Shown here: piece after piece, positions 12,599-19,371 of the stretch
Numbering within the stretch: position 1 is the stretch's first letter
Layout of the letters: every line of letters starts with the position of its first letter
Virus record (IMG/VR): IMGVR_UViG_3300025009_000292
Location: 1-34,018 of that record
Direction: 5' to 3' (one strand)
DNA length: 34,018 nt
DNA from: a virus
Position numbers and translations under genes: made by a program
The notes under the pieces: generated by a model
The model's database searches: none
What the model saw: the letters and a program-made list of their open reading frames with translations, nothing else
Told to the model about the DNA's origin: nothing

Positions 12599-12928
12599 AT
12601 GGCAAAAGAACCCAATATCTGTCCGTACTGCAGCCAGGCAATCACCAGTGACCAGGCCGAATTCACCACCCAAAGCGGCATCCACTATCACCAGGAGTGT
12701 TACCACAACCTTGAGATTGACGACTGGGTGTCCAAAATTGAAAAGAAATACCCGACCACAGACGCCAAACTTGCCCGCATCATCAGTCAGAATAATGATC
12801 TTCTCGACACAGCGAAAAAACAGCGTGATCACCTGGGCAGTATAAAAACCGTCGTGGTGCTCTTCATGATCCTCGTCATTGCCGGCATCATCCTGCAGAG
12901 CTGCTCAGCGCTCCTGACGGGTTATTAA
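12599..12928 (+). CDS. Zinc-finger protein with C-terminal membrane helix
   Basis: 109 residues. CPYCSQAITSDQAEF ... GIHYHQECYH is a C-x2-C ... H-x2-C zinc site like those in LIM or RING-like fingers. A charged helix follows, then a membrane segment TVVVLFMILVIAGIILQSC near the C-terminus. AGAGGAGG stands upstream. It lies between repressor and attP on the repressor strand, so it may be expressed in the lysogen. A superinfection exclusion or host-benefit role is possible but unproven. Confidence 0.7.
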   Translation: MAKEPNICPYCSQAITSDQAEFTTQSGIHYHQECYHNLEIDDWVSKIEKKYPTTDAKLARIISQNNDLLDTAKKQRDHLGSIKTVVVLFMILVIAGIILQSCSALLTGY

Positions 12929-12933
12929 TCCAG

Positions 12934-12950
12934 TGAACCTCCGACCTCTT
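12934..12950. repeat. Inverted partial copy of the att core
   Basis: A 17-base stretch, TGAACCTCCGACCTCTT, is the exact reverse complement of 13050-13066 in the tRNA-like attP core. About 100 bases separate the arms. Confidence 0.8.
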
Positions 12951-13040
12951 TTCTCGTTTCAAACCCATCGAACCGCAGGTACATTACCTGCCTTTTCGCG
13001 GGAGGTAAGCGAGCTCTCGTTGCCCTCGTTTCTTGATTTC

Positions 13041-13084
<44 letters not shown>

Positions 13085-13087
13085 GCC

Positions 13088-13124
13088 GACCGCTATTATC
13101 CTCCAAAACGGTATAATAGCGGTC
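13088..13124. repeat. Arm-type repeat hairpin beside attP
   Basis: GACCGCTATTAT and ATAATAGCGGTC are perfect 12-base inverted arms with 13 bases between. CGCTATTAT recurs at 13165-13173, and CAAAACGG followed by a TA-rich run occurs twice (about 13104 and 13138). Candidate integrase arm sites or an operator. Confidence 0.6.
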
Positions 13125-13190
13125 TTTCGTTGCCACCCAAAACGGGTAATAACCAACCTCAGGTCGCTATTATCGAAATCAAGGTGACGT

Positions 13191-14153
13191 ATGAAACTGA
13201 CCGACGCAATCCAGGGATTCACCTACCACCTCACCAGCAACGGCAAATCACCGTCTACCATCCGCCTCTACACCACCTACCTCAACAAACTGGATGCTTA
13301 TCTCCAGCGTCCGGATCTCGAAACCGTCACATCCCAGGATATCGTCCGCTACTATGGGTACATGCGCTCAGACTACATCCCATTTCGCCTCAGCGGGGAT
13401 TCCAAGCCCCTGGCAGACGGCACCATTCAGAATATCTGGATCGCCATCCGCTCATTCTACAACTGGGCAGAAAAAGAACTGCACATCACCCGCGTGGATG
13501 GATCCATCGAAAAACCCAAGTTTGATTACCCGGAGATCGCTCCCTTCTCCCAGGATGATATCCGCGCTCTGATGAAAGCCTCTGAGAACAACCGCGCCAG
13601 CCAGCCAGCCAACCGCGCACCATTCGCCTCCAAACGACCCACCAAAGCCCGTGACCAGGCCATCATCATGCTTCTCCTGGACACCGGTGTGCGCGTCTCA
13701 GAAGCTGCGCGCCTGTGCATCAAGGATCTGGATTTCAAGAACTCAGAGATCTTTCTCGAACCCTTTGGCTCCGCACGCAAAACCAAGTCCCGCCACATCC
13801 CCATCGGTAACACATGTAAAAAGTTTCTATGGACCTACCTTGCCGGCAGAGGCGACCCCGCGCCCAATGACCGCGTCTTCGTCACCCGGGATGGCACGCC
13901 GATGGATCGTAATTCCATCCGCCACGTCCTCAGCGAGATCGCTGATCGTGCCCGGGTAACCCACTGCCACCCGCACCGTTTCCGCCACACCTTCGCCATT
14001 GAATTTTTACGCAACGGCGGGGATGTCTTTTCCCTCAAGAACATCCTCGGTCACTCCACCCTCGATATGGTCAACACTTACCTGCAGCTCGCCAGCTCCG
14101 ATGTTGCCGCCGCCCACCGCCGCGCCTCCCCTGCAGACAACATGAAACTATGA
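13191..14153 (+). CDS. int: Tyrosine recombinase, phage integrase
   Basis: 320 residues. The N-terminal SAM-like domain (ITAIQ-type start, SPSTIRLYTTYLNKLDAYL) binds core DNA. The catalytic domain shows Arg168 in DTGVRVSEAARL, the H-x-x-R box HPHRFRH with His262 and Arg265, His288 in ILGHST and the nucleophile Tyr297 in MVNTYLQL. All expected residues are present, so the enzyme is probably active. It should join attP at 13041-13082 to a host tRNA-Pro gene. The next gene overlaps its stop as ATGA. Confidence 0.95.
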   Translation: MKLTDAIQGFTYHLTSNGKSPSTIRLYTTYLNKLDAYLQRPDLETVTSQDIVRYYGYMRSDYIPFRLSGDSKPLADGTIQNIWIAIRSFYNWAEKELHITRVDGSIEKPKFDYPEIAPFSQDDIRALMKASENNRASQPANRAPFASKRPTKARDQAIIMLLLDTGVRVSEAARLCIKDLDFKNSEIFLEPFGSARKTKSRHIPIGNTCKKFLWTYLAGRGDPAPNDRVFVTRDGTPMDRNSIRHVLSEIADRARVTHCHPHRFRHTFAIEFLRNGGDVFSLKNILGHSTLDMVNTYLQLASSDVAAAHRRASPADNMKL

Positions 14154-14395
14154 CGGATCTCCCGGCACCGCCTGTCGCAACATTTACCGTCTCTGAAATT
14201 GTCTACACGAAGAACATGATTAATTATGTCATCGCCGAGGTGTCCTACCCATACCTCTCGATAACCCACACCATGAAGATCTCCAGGGCGGATATCCTCA
14301 AATTCCTGCACTCCAGCGATAGATTTTTATACAACAGCGCTTCCTGGAGCATCGACCCATCCGGATTGATCCACCCGGTCGAAATAAAGCCTTAG
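14150..14395 (+). CDS. Hypothetical protein coupled to integrase
   Basis: 81 residues, MTDLPAPPVATFTVSEIVYT and then MKISRADILKFLHSSDRFLY. The ATG overlaps the integrase stop as ATGA, so the two are translated together. Predicted mixed alpha-beta; no excisionase HTH is evident. Its position suggests a role in recombination control, without sequence proof. Confidence 0.6.
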   Translation: MTDLPAPPVATFTVSEIVYTKNMINYVIAEVSYPYLSITHTMKISRADILKFLHSSDRFLYNSASWSIDPSGLIHPVEIKP

Positions 14396-14480
14396 CGTAT
14401 CAAAAGGATTGAAAAAATAAGGCTAAATTTCGATTAATTTTCACAATAGGTCTATTTATATGGATAATGCGCGAATTGAC

Positions 14481-14503
14481 TAAAAACTCCCCTTTCGGGG
14501 AGT
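14481..14503 (-). terminator. Late operon terminator
   Basis: Minus-strand RNA ACTCCCC GAAA GGGGAGT followed by TTTTTAG: a seven-pair GC-rich stem, stable tetraloop and T tract. It ends the leftward late transcript after the 14552 gene. The plus-strand integrase transcript converges on it but has no T tract there. Confidence 0.85.
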
Positions 14504-14551
14504 GAATACGGATGACATTTGAGCATAAAAATTAGAGGCTTCATCCGTTTA

Positions 14552-14791
14552 CTATGATGGCTTCCTGTACACGGTAACGATCTTCCCATCCGGCCCGCGC
14601 ACCTTGAAAGCTTTATACACGCCCTTCTCCACCTTCTCGCGCAGGAACTGGTTGCAGTATTTCCGTTCATGCCCGGTCGCTGCCGCCACATCATCCCCCG
14701 TGATATCTCCAGGCTGTCTTTCCACCAGTCCATGTTCTTTCTTCAGCTCTTCCAGTAATTCGTTGATCTCGCCAATGATCTGCTCGCTCAT
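14552..14791 (-). CDS. Small HTH-like protein, last late gene
   Basis: 79 residues. The start is helical and acidic. PGDITGDDVAAATGHERKYC NQFLREK looks like an HTH of the winged type, and the end VRGPDGKIVTVYRKP may be a wing. It overlaps the phosphoesterase stop by four bases and is followed by the terminator at 14481-14503. A DNA-binding role is likely; target unknown. Confidence 0.65.
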   Translation of the reverse strand: MSEQIIGEINELLEELKKEHGLVERQPGDITGDDVAAATGHERKYCNQFLREKVEKGVYKAFKVRGPDGKIVTVYRKPS

Positions 14792-15690
14792 AATACCTCC
14801 ACACTTCGAATGTCCAGCTTGGAATGAAATTCATGCGTTTCAGTTTTCACACCGTTCTCGAACACGTACACATTCAGCCCGTGCGCGATCTCGTTCTGGC
14901 TCTGCGTTGCTTGTGTCGCGTGATCATTGAACATAGACCACGACGGCAGCACGTACAATTCCGAGGTAAATCCCTGCATCCGCAGCAGCTCGTACACCGG
15001 CGTGTGATAATGCCCCCTCAGCACCAGCTCCGGAGGTTTCCTGCCGCGCATGATCTCCCGCTGCATCAGGTCCCTCAAATAGAACCGCGCCACATTCCCC
15101 GCCAGCCAGTTCCTCGAACCCGGATGCGGTCCGTGATGGGCATAGTCCGTCACCACACCCCCGTATTCCATCAGTCCATGATAAAGCGGCCTGACATCCA
15201 CCTTCGGATATCTCGCCGCCAGCAGTTGCGCCAGGATCAATTCCAGCGATCCTTCCCCCGCGTTATGCGCCTGGGTCCCGATCACCTGCCTGTACGCCTT
15301 GAGATTCTTGTACTCGAACCAGGGACGCGCGTTGTAATCCGCAATAAAAGCCTGGTCCGAAAGCCGCGTGCTCACCAGACCCTGCGGGTACTTCACGCCA
15401 TGGCAAGCATCCCCCAAGTGCAGCGCCAGCATTTCGCACCCGTCCGCGATCGCAAATGTATCCTCGATCGCCTTGCTGCGCGTTTTCCACAAATACTCCT
15501 GCGACCTCGTCATTGCCGGCTGGTATGGCACCGGGTTGCCGGCTTCATCCTCCGAGAACAGGGTTGTTTCCGGATTCATCAGCGCCAGCTTGAACCCGCC
15601 GTGAGAATCCGTTTCCACCACCTGGATCTTTCTGTTGCTTCGCGCATTTCGCGCCCCGGAACGTAGTGAGAGGGTTGACGGTTTTTTCAA
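14788..15690 (-). CDS. Calcineurin-like metallophosphoesterase
   Basis: 300 residues. Metal-binding signatures occur in order: VVETDSHGG (D-x-H), ALHLGDACHG (G-D), a conserved YAHHGPHPGSRN loop and the terminal LRGHYHTP (G-H-x-H). This matches phage members of the calcineurin-like phosphoesterase family. The substrate may be nucleic acid or a nucleotide; the family does not fix it. The start is TTG 15690 with TGAGG upstream. Codons 5-18 are encoded by a hairpin-repeat-like stretch, so the N-terminus appears to be repeat-derived. It follows the lysin in the late operon. Confidence 0.85.
   Translation of the reverse strand: MKKPSTLSLRSGARNARSNRKIQVVETDSHGGFKLALMNPETTLFSEDEAGNPVPYQPAMTRSQEYLWKTRSKAIEDTFAIADGCEMLALHLGDACHGVKYPQGLVSTRLSDQAFIADYNARPWFEYKNLKAYRQVIGTQAHNAGEGSLELILAQLLAARYPKVDVRPLYHGLMEYGGVVTDYAHHGPHPGSRNWLAGNVARFYLRDLMQREIMRGRKPPELVLRGHYHTPVYELLRMQGFTSELYVLPSWSMFNDHATQATQSQNEIAHGLNVYVFENGVKTETHEFHSKLDIRSVEVL
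15641..15677 (-). repeat. Hairpin-element-like sequence inside a reading frame
   Basis: CGCGC/GCGCG small stem next to CCC/GGG around GGAACGTAGTGAGA, resembling the bipartite intergenic elements. It encodes the N-terminus of the metallophosphoesterase. Confidence 0.5.
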
Positions 15691-15697
15691 TAGGGCC

Positions 15698-16726
15698 TCA
15701 TTTCAAGAATGTCGTCCCGTTGTAGCGCTCAGCGCACCACTGCTTGTATCCGATGCGGTGCCAGATGTTCGCACCCAGGATCATCGTTTCCAGAATGGGA
15801 ATGTCCGTGTTGACCGGCATCCACTTTTCCACCGTCGACCCGTATGTTCCGATCGGAGTATTGCGCACGTTCAAACCGCCCAGCTCGATCACTGTCTTGA
15901 ATTCAATTATTTTCGTGGTCGACCCGGGAGGAACGATCACCACCGGAGGTTCCGGGTCCTCGGTCGGAGGAGGAATAATTGGAGGAGTGCTGCCCAGGAA
16001 CCTTGACCATTCTTCCGGCGTTCCCAGCCAGGCATTCAGATCCAGCGCAGCGGTTTCCATGCCCAGTGTTTTCCCGTCACCGATCCCATCCATGTTGATA
16101 TCCCCGTCGCTGGCATACTGCCAGATGACGATCTCACCCAGCCAGCCGGCTTTCCGGCAGGCAGCAATGATCTGCTCCTTGGTCTTTGACCGGTCATACC
16201 AGGCAACATACAGCGTGCGTTTTCTTGCCCATTCATATAGGTTGGGGATGAACCCCACGGAACAATAGATCCCGCACACCCCGCCAGTCAGCGCATCGTA
16301 CGTTTCAGCCAGCGGACGCATGATCTCGTTGTAACTCTTCCGGTTGAGGATCCCGATCGGATGCCCCCCGCTGGGTTCGCAATCCAAAAATCCTTTCCCT
16401 TCTCCCCAGTCGCCTTTCATGAAATTGGCCCAGTTGGTTCCCTGCTCGATCCCCCATGCGCGATCGCTTACCGGCACCGCTAAGGTTCTGTGAGAGTAAT
16501 AATCACCGTACCAGTAACTCAGGCGCGCCAGCCGTCCCTTGGATTGGCTCCAGAACCAATCGAACAGCGCGTCTTTCACCCGGCCCAGCCCGACCCGCAC
16601 AATGATCGCCATGAATCCGGCTGCCATCAGTTTCAAGATATCCGGTTTGAAGGGTGTGGTCAGGTCATCCTGCCACCTGGAAACATCAACTATATCGATC
16701 TGATAATCATCGTAAGGGTTGCTCAT
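15698..16726 (-). CDS. Endolysin: GH25 muramidase with SH3 domain
   Basis: 342 residues. The N-terminal glycoside hydrolase 25 domain starts with DIVDVSRWQ (residues 11-19), continues AIIVRVGLG, SYWYGDYY, KGFLDCEPSGG and ends with IVIWQYASDGDINMDGIG, all typical of GH25. A proline-rich linker (about 245-268, STPPIIPPPTEDPEPP) leads to a C-terminal SH3-like wall-binding domain (GGLNVRNTPIGTYG). It would cleave the peptidoglycan glycan strand at lysis. GGAGG nine bases upstream supports ATG 16726. No signal peptide, so a holin is needed. Confidence 0.93.
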   Translation of the reverse strand: MSNPYDDYQIDIVDVSRWQDDLTTPFKPDILKLMAAGFMAIIVRVGLGRVKDALFDWFWSQSKGRLARLSYWYGDYYSHRTLAVPVSDRAWGIEQGTNWANFMKGDWGEGKGFLDCEPSGGHPIGILNRKSYNEIMRPLAETYDALTGGVCGIYCSVGFIPNLYEWARKRTLYVAWYDRSKTKEQIIAACRKAGWLGEIVIWQYASDGDINMDGIGDGKTLGMETAALDLNAWLGTPEEWSRFLGSTPPIIPPPTEDPEPPVVIVPPGSTTKIIEFKTVIELGGLNVRNTPIGTYGSTVEKWMPVNTDIPILETMILGANIWHRIGYKQWCAERYNGTTFLK

Positions 16727-16748
16727 CTCGTTGTTCCTCCTAAATTCA

Positions 16749-17315
16749 TCATTCACTCTCCCAAGTCATCACTTGACCGCCAAGTAAATATTCGATCACA
16801 AGTTTTGGCTCGGCATAGGTTGTGTTGTCAAAAGATGCAACCGTGCGCTGTGAACCGGATGACCCGCCGTTTTCGTGAATTAGAACCGCCAGCGTGTTGC
16901 CACTAGCCCACCCCGCGCGGTTTAGTATTTCCTGAACAGCCGTTGTTATATTCCATGTGTACTCAGTACCGGCGGTTTGTGCTGCTACATTGTTGTCATC
17001 GGTGTATGCTGCTGACATGGTTCGTGAATTAAGCGTAGCCCATGTGGAAGGTGCGCTCGGATTGTCTGCCGCTTCACACCCGAACCTTAATTTACAAGTT
17101 GCACCGGAGCGGGTATTGTTGGCAACCAGTTTAATGGTTGAAGAGACAATAACCGTGTTTTTCAGGAATGGAACAGCAGTAAAAGGAATCCACGCCTTAC
17201 ACGGATCGTCTGAAATCTTACCTAGTTCCAGCCCCGTGCCGGAAATACTGAATACAGAACCGGAAGCCCGTCCGTAGCAATCATCCGCTGTGGTTGATAA
17301 GGTTGCAATCACCAT
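16749..17315 (-). CDS. Virion-surface or tail fibre protein, DNRLRE-like fold
   Basis: 188 residues. AWIPFTAVPFLKNTVIVSST, TLNSRTMSAAYTDDN and WNITTAVQEILNRAGWASGN, then SFDNTTYAEPKLVIEY, give the beta-sandwich pattern of DNRLRE-type domains that bind surfaces or carbohydrate. In a tail cluster this suggests receptor binding. It lies immediately before the lysin. Confidence 0.65.
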   Translation of the reverse strand: MVIATLSTTADDCYGRASGSVFSISGTGLELGKISDDPCKAWIPFTAVPFLKNTVIVSSTIKLVANNTRSGATCKLRFGCEAADNPSAPSTWATLNSRTMSAAYTDDNNVAAQTAGTEYTWNITTAVQEILNRAGWASGNTLAVLIHENGGSSGSQRTVASFDNTTYAEPKLVIEYLLGGQVMTWESE

Positions 17316-17327
17316 TAGTCCACCACC

Positions 17328-17765
17328 CTAGTCATAGGAATACGTCCCGCCCAGGAGCATGTCCTTGATATCTGCATGTGGGCTTGCATCCATCTTCAAA
17401 TAGATAAATTTCCCTGCCGGAACCGTGGCATCATTGAAGCCGCTCGACACCGAGCGTACGCCGTTGGTTGTGTCCAGCGCGCAAATGAGTGTAGCGTTGG
17501 CATAACTGCCAATATTCATGTCGTCCGCAAACATCAGGTCACCGGCAAATTCAGCACCCGGGGTGTAGTCCGCCAGCGTAAGTTCTGCCGAGGCGATGGT
17601 CAGTGCCGCGCGCGTTTTCTTGATGAAGATTTCCGGGCGCTGCGCATATATCGCCTGTGGGTTACTGATAGAGGAGCCAAACTCGCGTAAGTTGAGACTC
17701 GCTATGGCATTCACCAGCGCAAGCAGATCTGCTGCTTCAATTTCCTGTCCTGTTTCAATTGTCAT
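17328..17765 (-). CDS. Tail-cluster structural protein, unknown
   Basis: 145 residues, from MTIETGQEIEAADLLALVNA. A start at ATG 17765 with GAGGTGG upstream overlaps the previous stop as ATGA. The latter part (PAGKFIYLKMDASPHADIKD) is beta-rich and resembles its neighbour at 17762-18274, which also has TRFIYINVAAA. Probably a fibre or baseplate decoration. Confidence 0.6.
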   Translation of the reverse strand: MTIETGQEIEAADLLALVNAIASLNLREFGSSISNPQAIYAQRPEIFIKKTRAALTIASAELTLADYTPGAEFAGDLMFADDMNIGSYANATLICALDTTNGVRSVSSGFNDATVPAGKFIYLKMDASPHADIKDMLLGGTYSYD

Positions 17766-18274
17766 ATCCACCTCGATCGTTTCACAAATCCCTTTTTCCG
17801 GATGCTCACAAATGCGCCAAAAAGTGTGAATCCAGATCCGCTGGCGCCGCACGTCGCCAAGAAATCTGCCGAGTCTTTATACCCCCTGAAAAAGTTGTCC
17901 AAGTAAGACATTGCCCCAGCGTCAACAGTCATTCCTGTGACGTCTGGTGCTGCAATGCCCAGAATCAAATCTGTAGGGGAAGAGACGATATCCTCACTAA
18001 AAGGCTTTTCTTCTTTAGCTATTGAAGACCTTATTGCAGCTGCTACATTTATATAAATAAACCGCGTAGCCTGCGAGATCGTGCACGCCACAGTTCCAGT
18101 GGGCGGGTTTTCCATCGTACTGATCGAGACCCCGTTCGCACATTCCTGGCTCATCGCCGCTCCACCCAGCGTCGGATTGGTCGTGCCTGCCACCAGGGCA
18201 ACCACCATCCTGGTATCAGCCGGGATGGTCAGGTCTCCACTGGAGGCTTTCAATTCACTCGTAAAAGGGATCAC
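17762..18274 (-). CDS. Tail-cluster structural protein, unknown
   Basis: 170 residues from a GTG at 18274 with GGAAGG upstream. Beta-rich: SGDLTIPADTRMVVALVAGT then NPPTGTVACTISQATRFIYI. This is the style of small jelly-roll phage proteins. Its neighbours on both sides are of similar size and style, forming a run of four accessory fibre-like proteins. Confidence 0.6.
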   Translation of the reverse strand: MIPFTSELKASSGDLTIPADTRMVVALVAGTTNPTLGGAAMSQECANGVSISTMENPPTGTVACTISQATRFIYINVAAAIRSSIAKEEKPFSEDIVSSPTDLILGIAAPDVTGMTVDAGAMSYLDNFFRGYKDSADFLATCGASGSGFTLFGAFVSIRKKGFVKRSRWI

Positions 18275-18287
18275 AATTAACCTTCCA

Positions 18288-18704
18288 TTATTCCGGTGGA
18301 GAGAATACCGGGTAGATCGTACAGAATGTCACACCGGCGCCTGCTCCACTGCACCCGGCTTCAATTTCATCGCCGGTCTCAATAACATTGTGCGCTGTGT
18401 CGATCACCGGCTGGGTGGTTGCAGTTTCACTGGATCCTTCACCCTCCTCGATCGTGATATTTGTTGATAGCATACTCGTCCCGTTGATCTTGAGTGTCAG
18501 GGTCACATTCCCACTGGAAGAAACCGCCTTCACTCGCGCCTTTACACCGGTCAACCTCCAGCCATCTCGATGTTCAGGAGCCCATTCGTAAGCCTTGTCT
18601 GCAATCGTCAGCGCATCCCCCCCGTTCAACTGCATGGAAAGCGCGCCGCCAACCAACGCCAGTACTTCCGCAACGATCAATTCACCACCAGGTGTTAAGC
18701 TCAT
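18288..18704 (-). CDS. Small beta-sandwich tail or fibre protein
   Basis: 138 residues. DGWRLTGVKARVKAVSSSGN VTLTLKINGTSML and TAHNVIETGDEIEAGCSGAG fit a jelly-roll domain often seen in phage fibres. Two cysteines lie near the end. Located after the hairpin pair at 18743-18799. Confidence 0.6.
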   Translation of the reverse strand: MSLTPGGELIVAEVLALVGGALSMQLNGGDALTIADKAYEWAPEHRDGWRLTGVKARVKAVSSSGNVTLTLKINGTSMLSTNITIEEGEGSSETATTQPVIDTAHNVIETGDEIEAGCSGAGAGVTFCTIYPVFSPPE

Positions 18705-18742
18705 AAAATCACCTTCCTAGCGCGATCTCGCGCATTTTGCGC

Positions 18743-18767
18743 CCCCGAACAGTTCTTGTGAGTGGGG
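18743..18767 (-). repeat. Intergenic hairpin element, intermediate form
   Basis: CCCC/GGGG outer stem with inner AGTTCTTG loop-like segment; preceded by a GCGC/GCGC companion hairpin. It links the GGGG type with the AGTT-loop type. Confidence 0.65.
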
Positions 18768-18775
18768 TTGCGCGT

Positions 18776-18799
18776 ACTCCGACAGTTCGCGGTCGGAGT
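18776..18799 (-). repeat. Intergenic hairpin element, AGTT-loop type
   Basis: ACTCCGAC / GTCGGAGT, eight perfect pairs, loop AGTTCGCG, flanked by GCGT and TTCC. Same loop as 4923-4944 with a compensated stem change. Confidence 0.8.
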
Positions 18800-18832
18800 T
18801 TCCTTGATCTGCAAAATATATTGAGTCATTCT

Positions 18833-19369
18833 CTAATTCACTGTCACGTTGTATTCAAAGGTCAAGTCATTGGCTGCAGCCGAATTGTCATAGCTCTGCA
18901 GGAAATGGCTGAACAACGTACCGCTTCCCGGTGTTGCGCTGGCTGCCTCGCCAAAGATCCCGGCTTCCTTCACAAACACGGTGCAGGCGCTCGCCAGGTA
19001 GAACACGCTCAGCGTGATCACTACCCCAGATCGTGATTTCGTCGTCAGCACTTTCCTGGCGTATTCCGTTGTCAACGCCACATCCGAAACGCTCGGAGTT
19101 GTTGTTCCTGTTCCAATAGCGTGCCAGGTCAACCCGTTCAGCGAGAGCCCATCACCGATCAGGTAATCCGCCACCAGCAACTTTCCTGCCGTCACCACCA
19201 GGTTATCCACGGTATTTTCAAACCGCATCTTCCCGGCACGGTTTGCCAGTATCATCGCATCGTACAGGCAGTACCCTTTGGACAGTAGACCCGGTATCGC
19301 GCCCTTTTCGAAGGCTTTTAGCGTCGATTGACCCTTGATGCTCAAATCGAAATTACAAAATTGATTCAT
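18833..19369 (-). CDS. Tail-associated structural protein
   Basis: 178 residues from ATG 19369 with GGAG six bases upstream, overlapping the hub stop. NLVVTAGKLLVADYLIGDGL and WHAIGTGTTTPSVSDVALTT EYARK match a widespread phage tail-fibre module (G-T-G ... D-x-x-L-x-x-E). The C-terminus is beta-rich (GTLFSHFLQSYDNSAAANDL). Probably attached to the tail hub. Confidence 0.7.
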   Translation of the reverse strand: MNQFCNFDLSIKGQSTLKAFEKGAIPGLLSKGYCLYDAMILANRAGKMRFENTVDNLVVTAGKLLVADYLIGDGLSLNGLTWHAIGTGTTTPSVSDVALTTEYARKVLTTKSRSGVVITLSVFYLASACTVFVKEAGIFGEAASATPGSGTLFSHFLQSYDNSAAANDLTFEYNVTVN

Positions 19370-19371
19370 AA

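Noticed and set aside
14824-15666. Plus-strand ORF of 280 codons opposite the metallophosphoesterase
   Set aside because: Shadow of a gene with complete catalytic motifs; composition typical of antisense frames.
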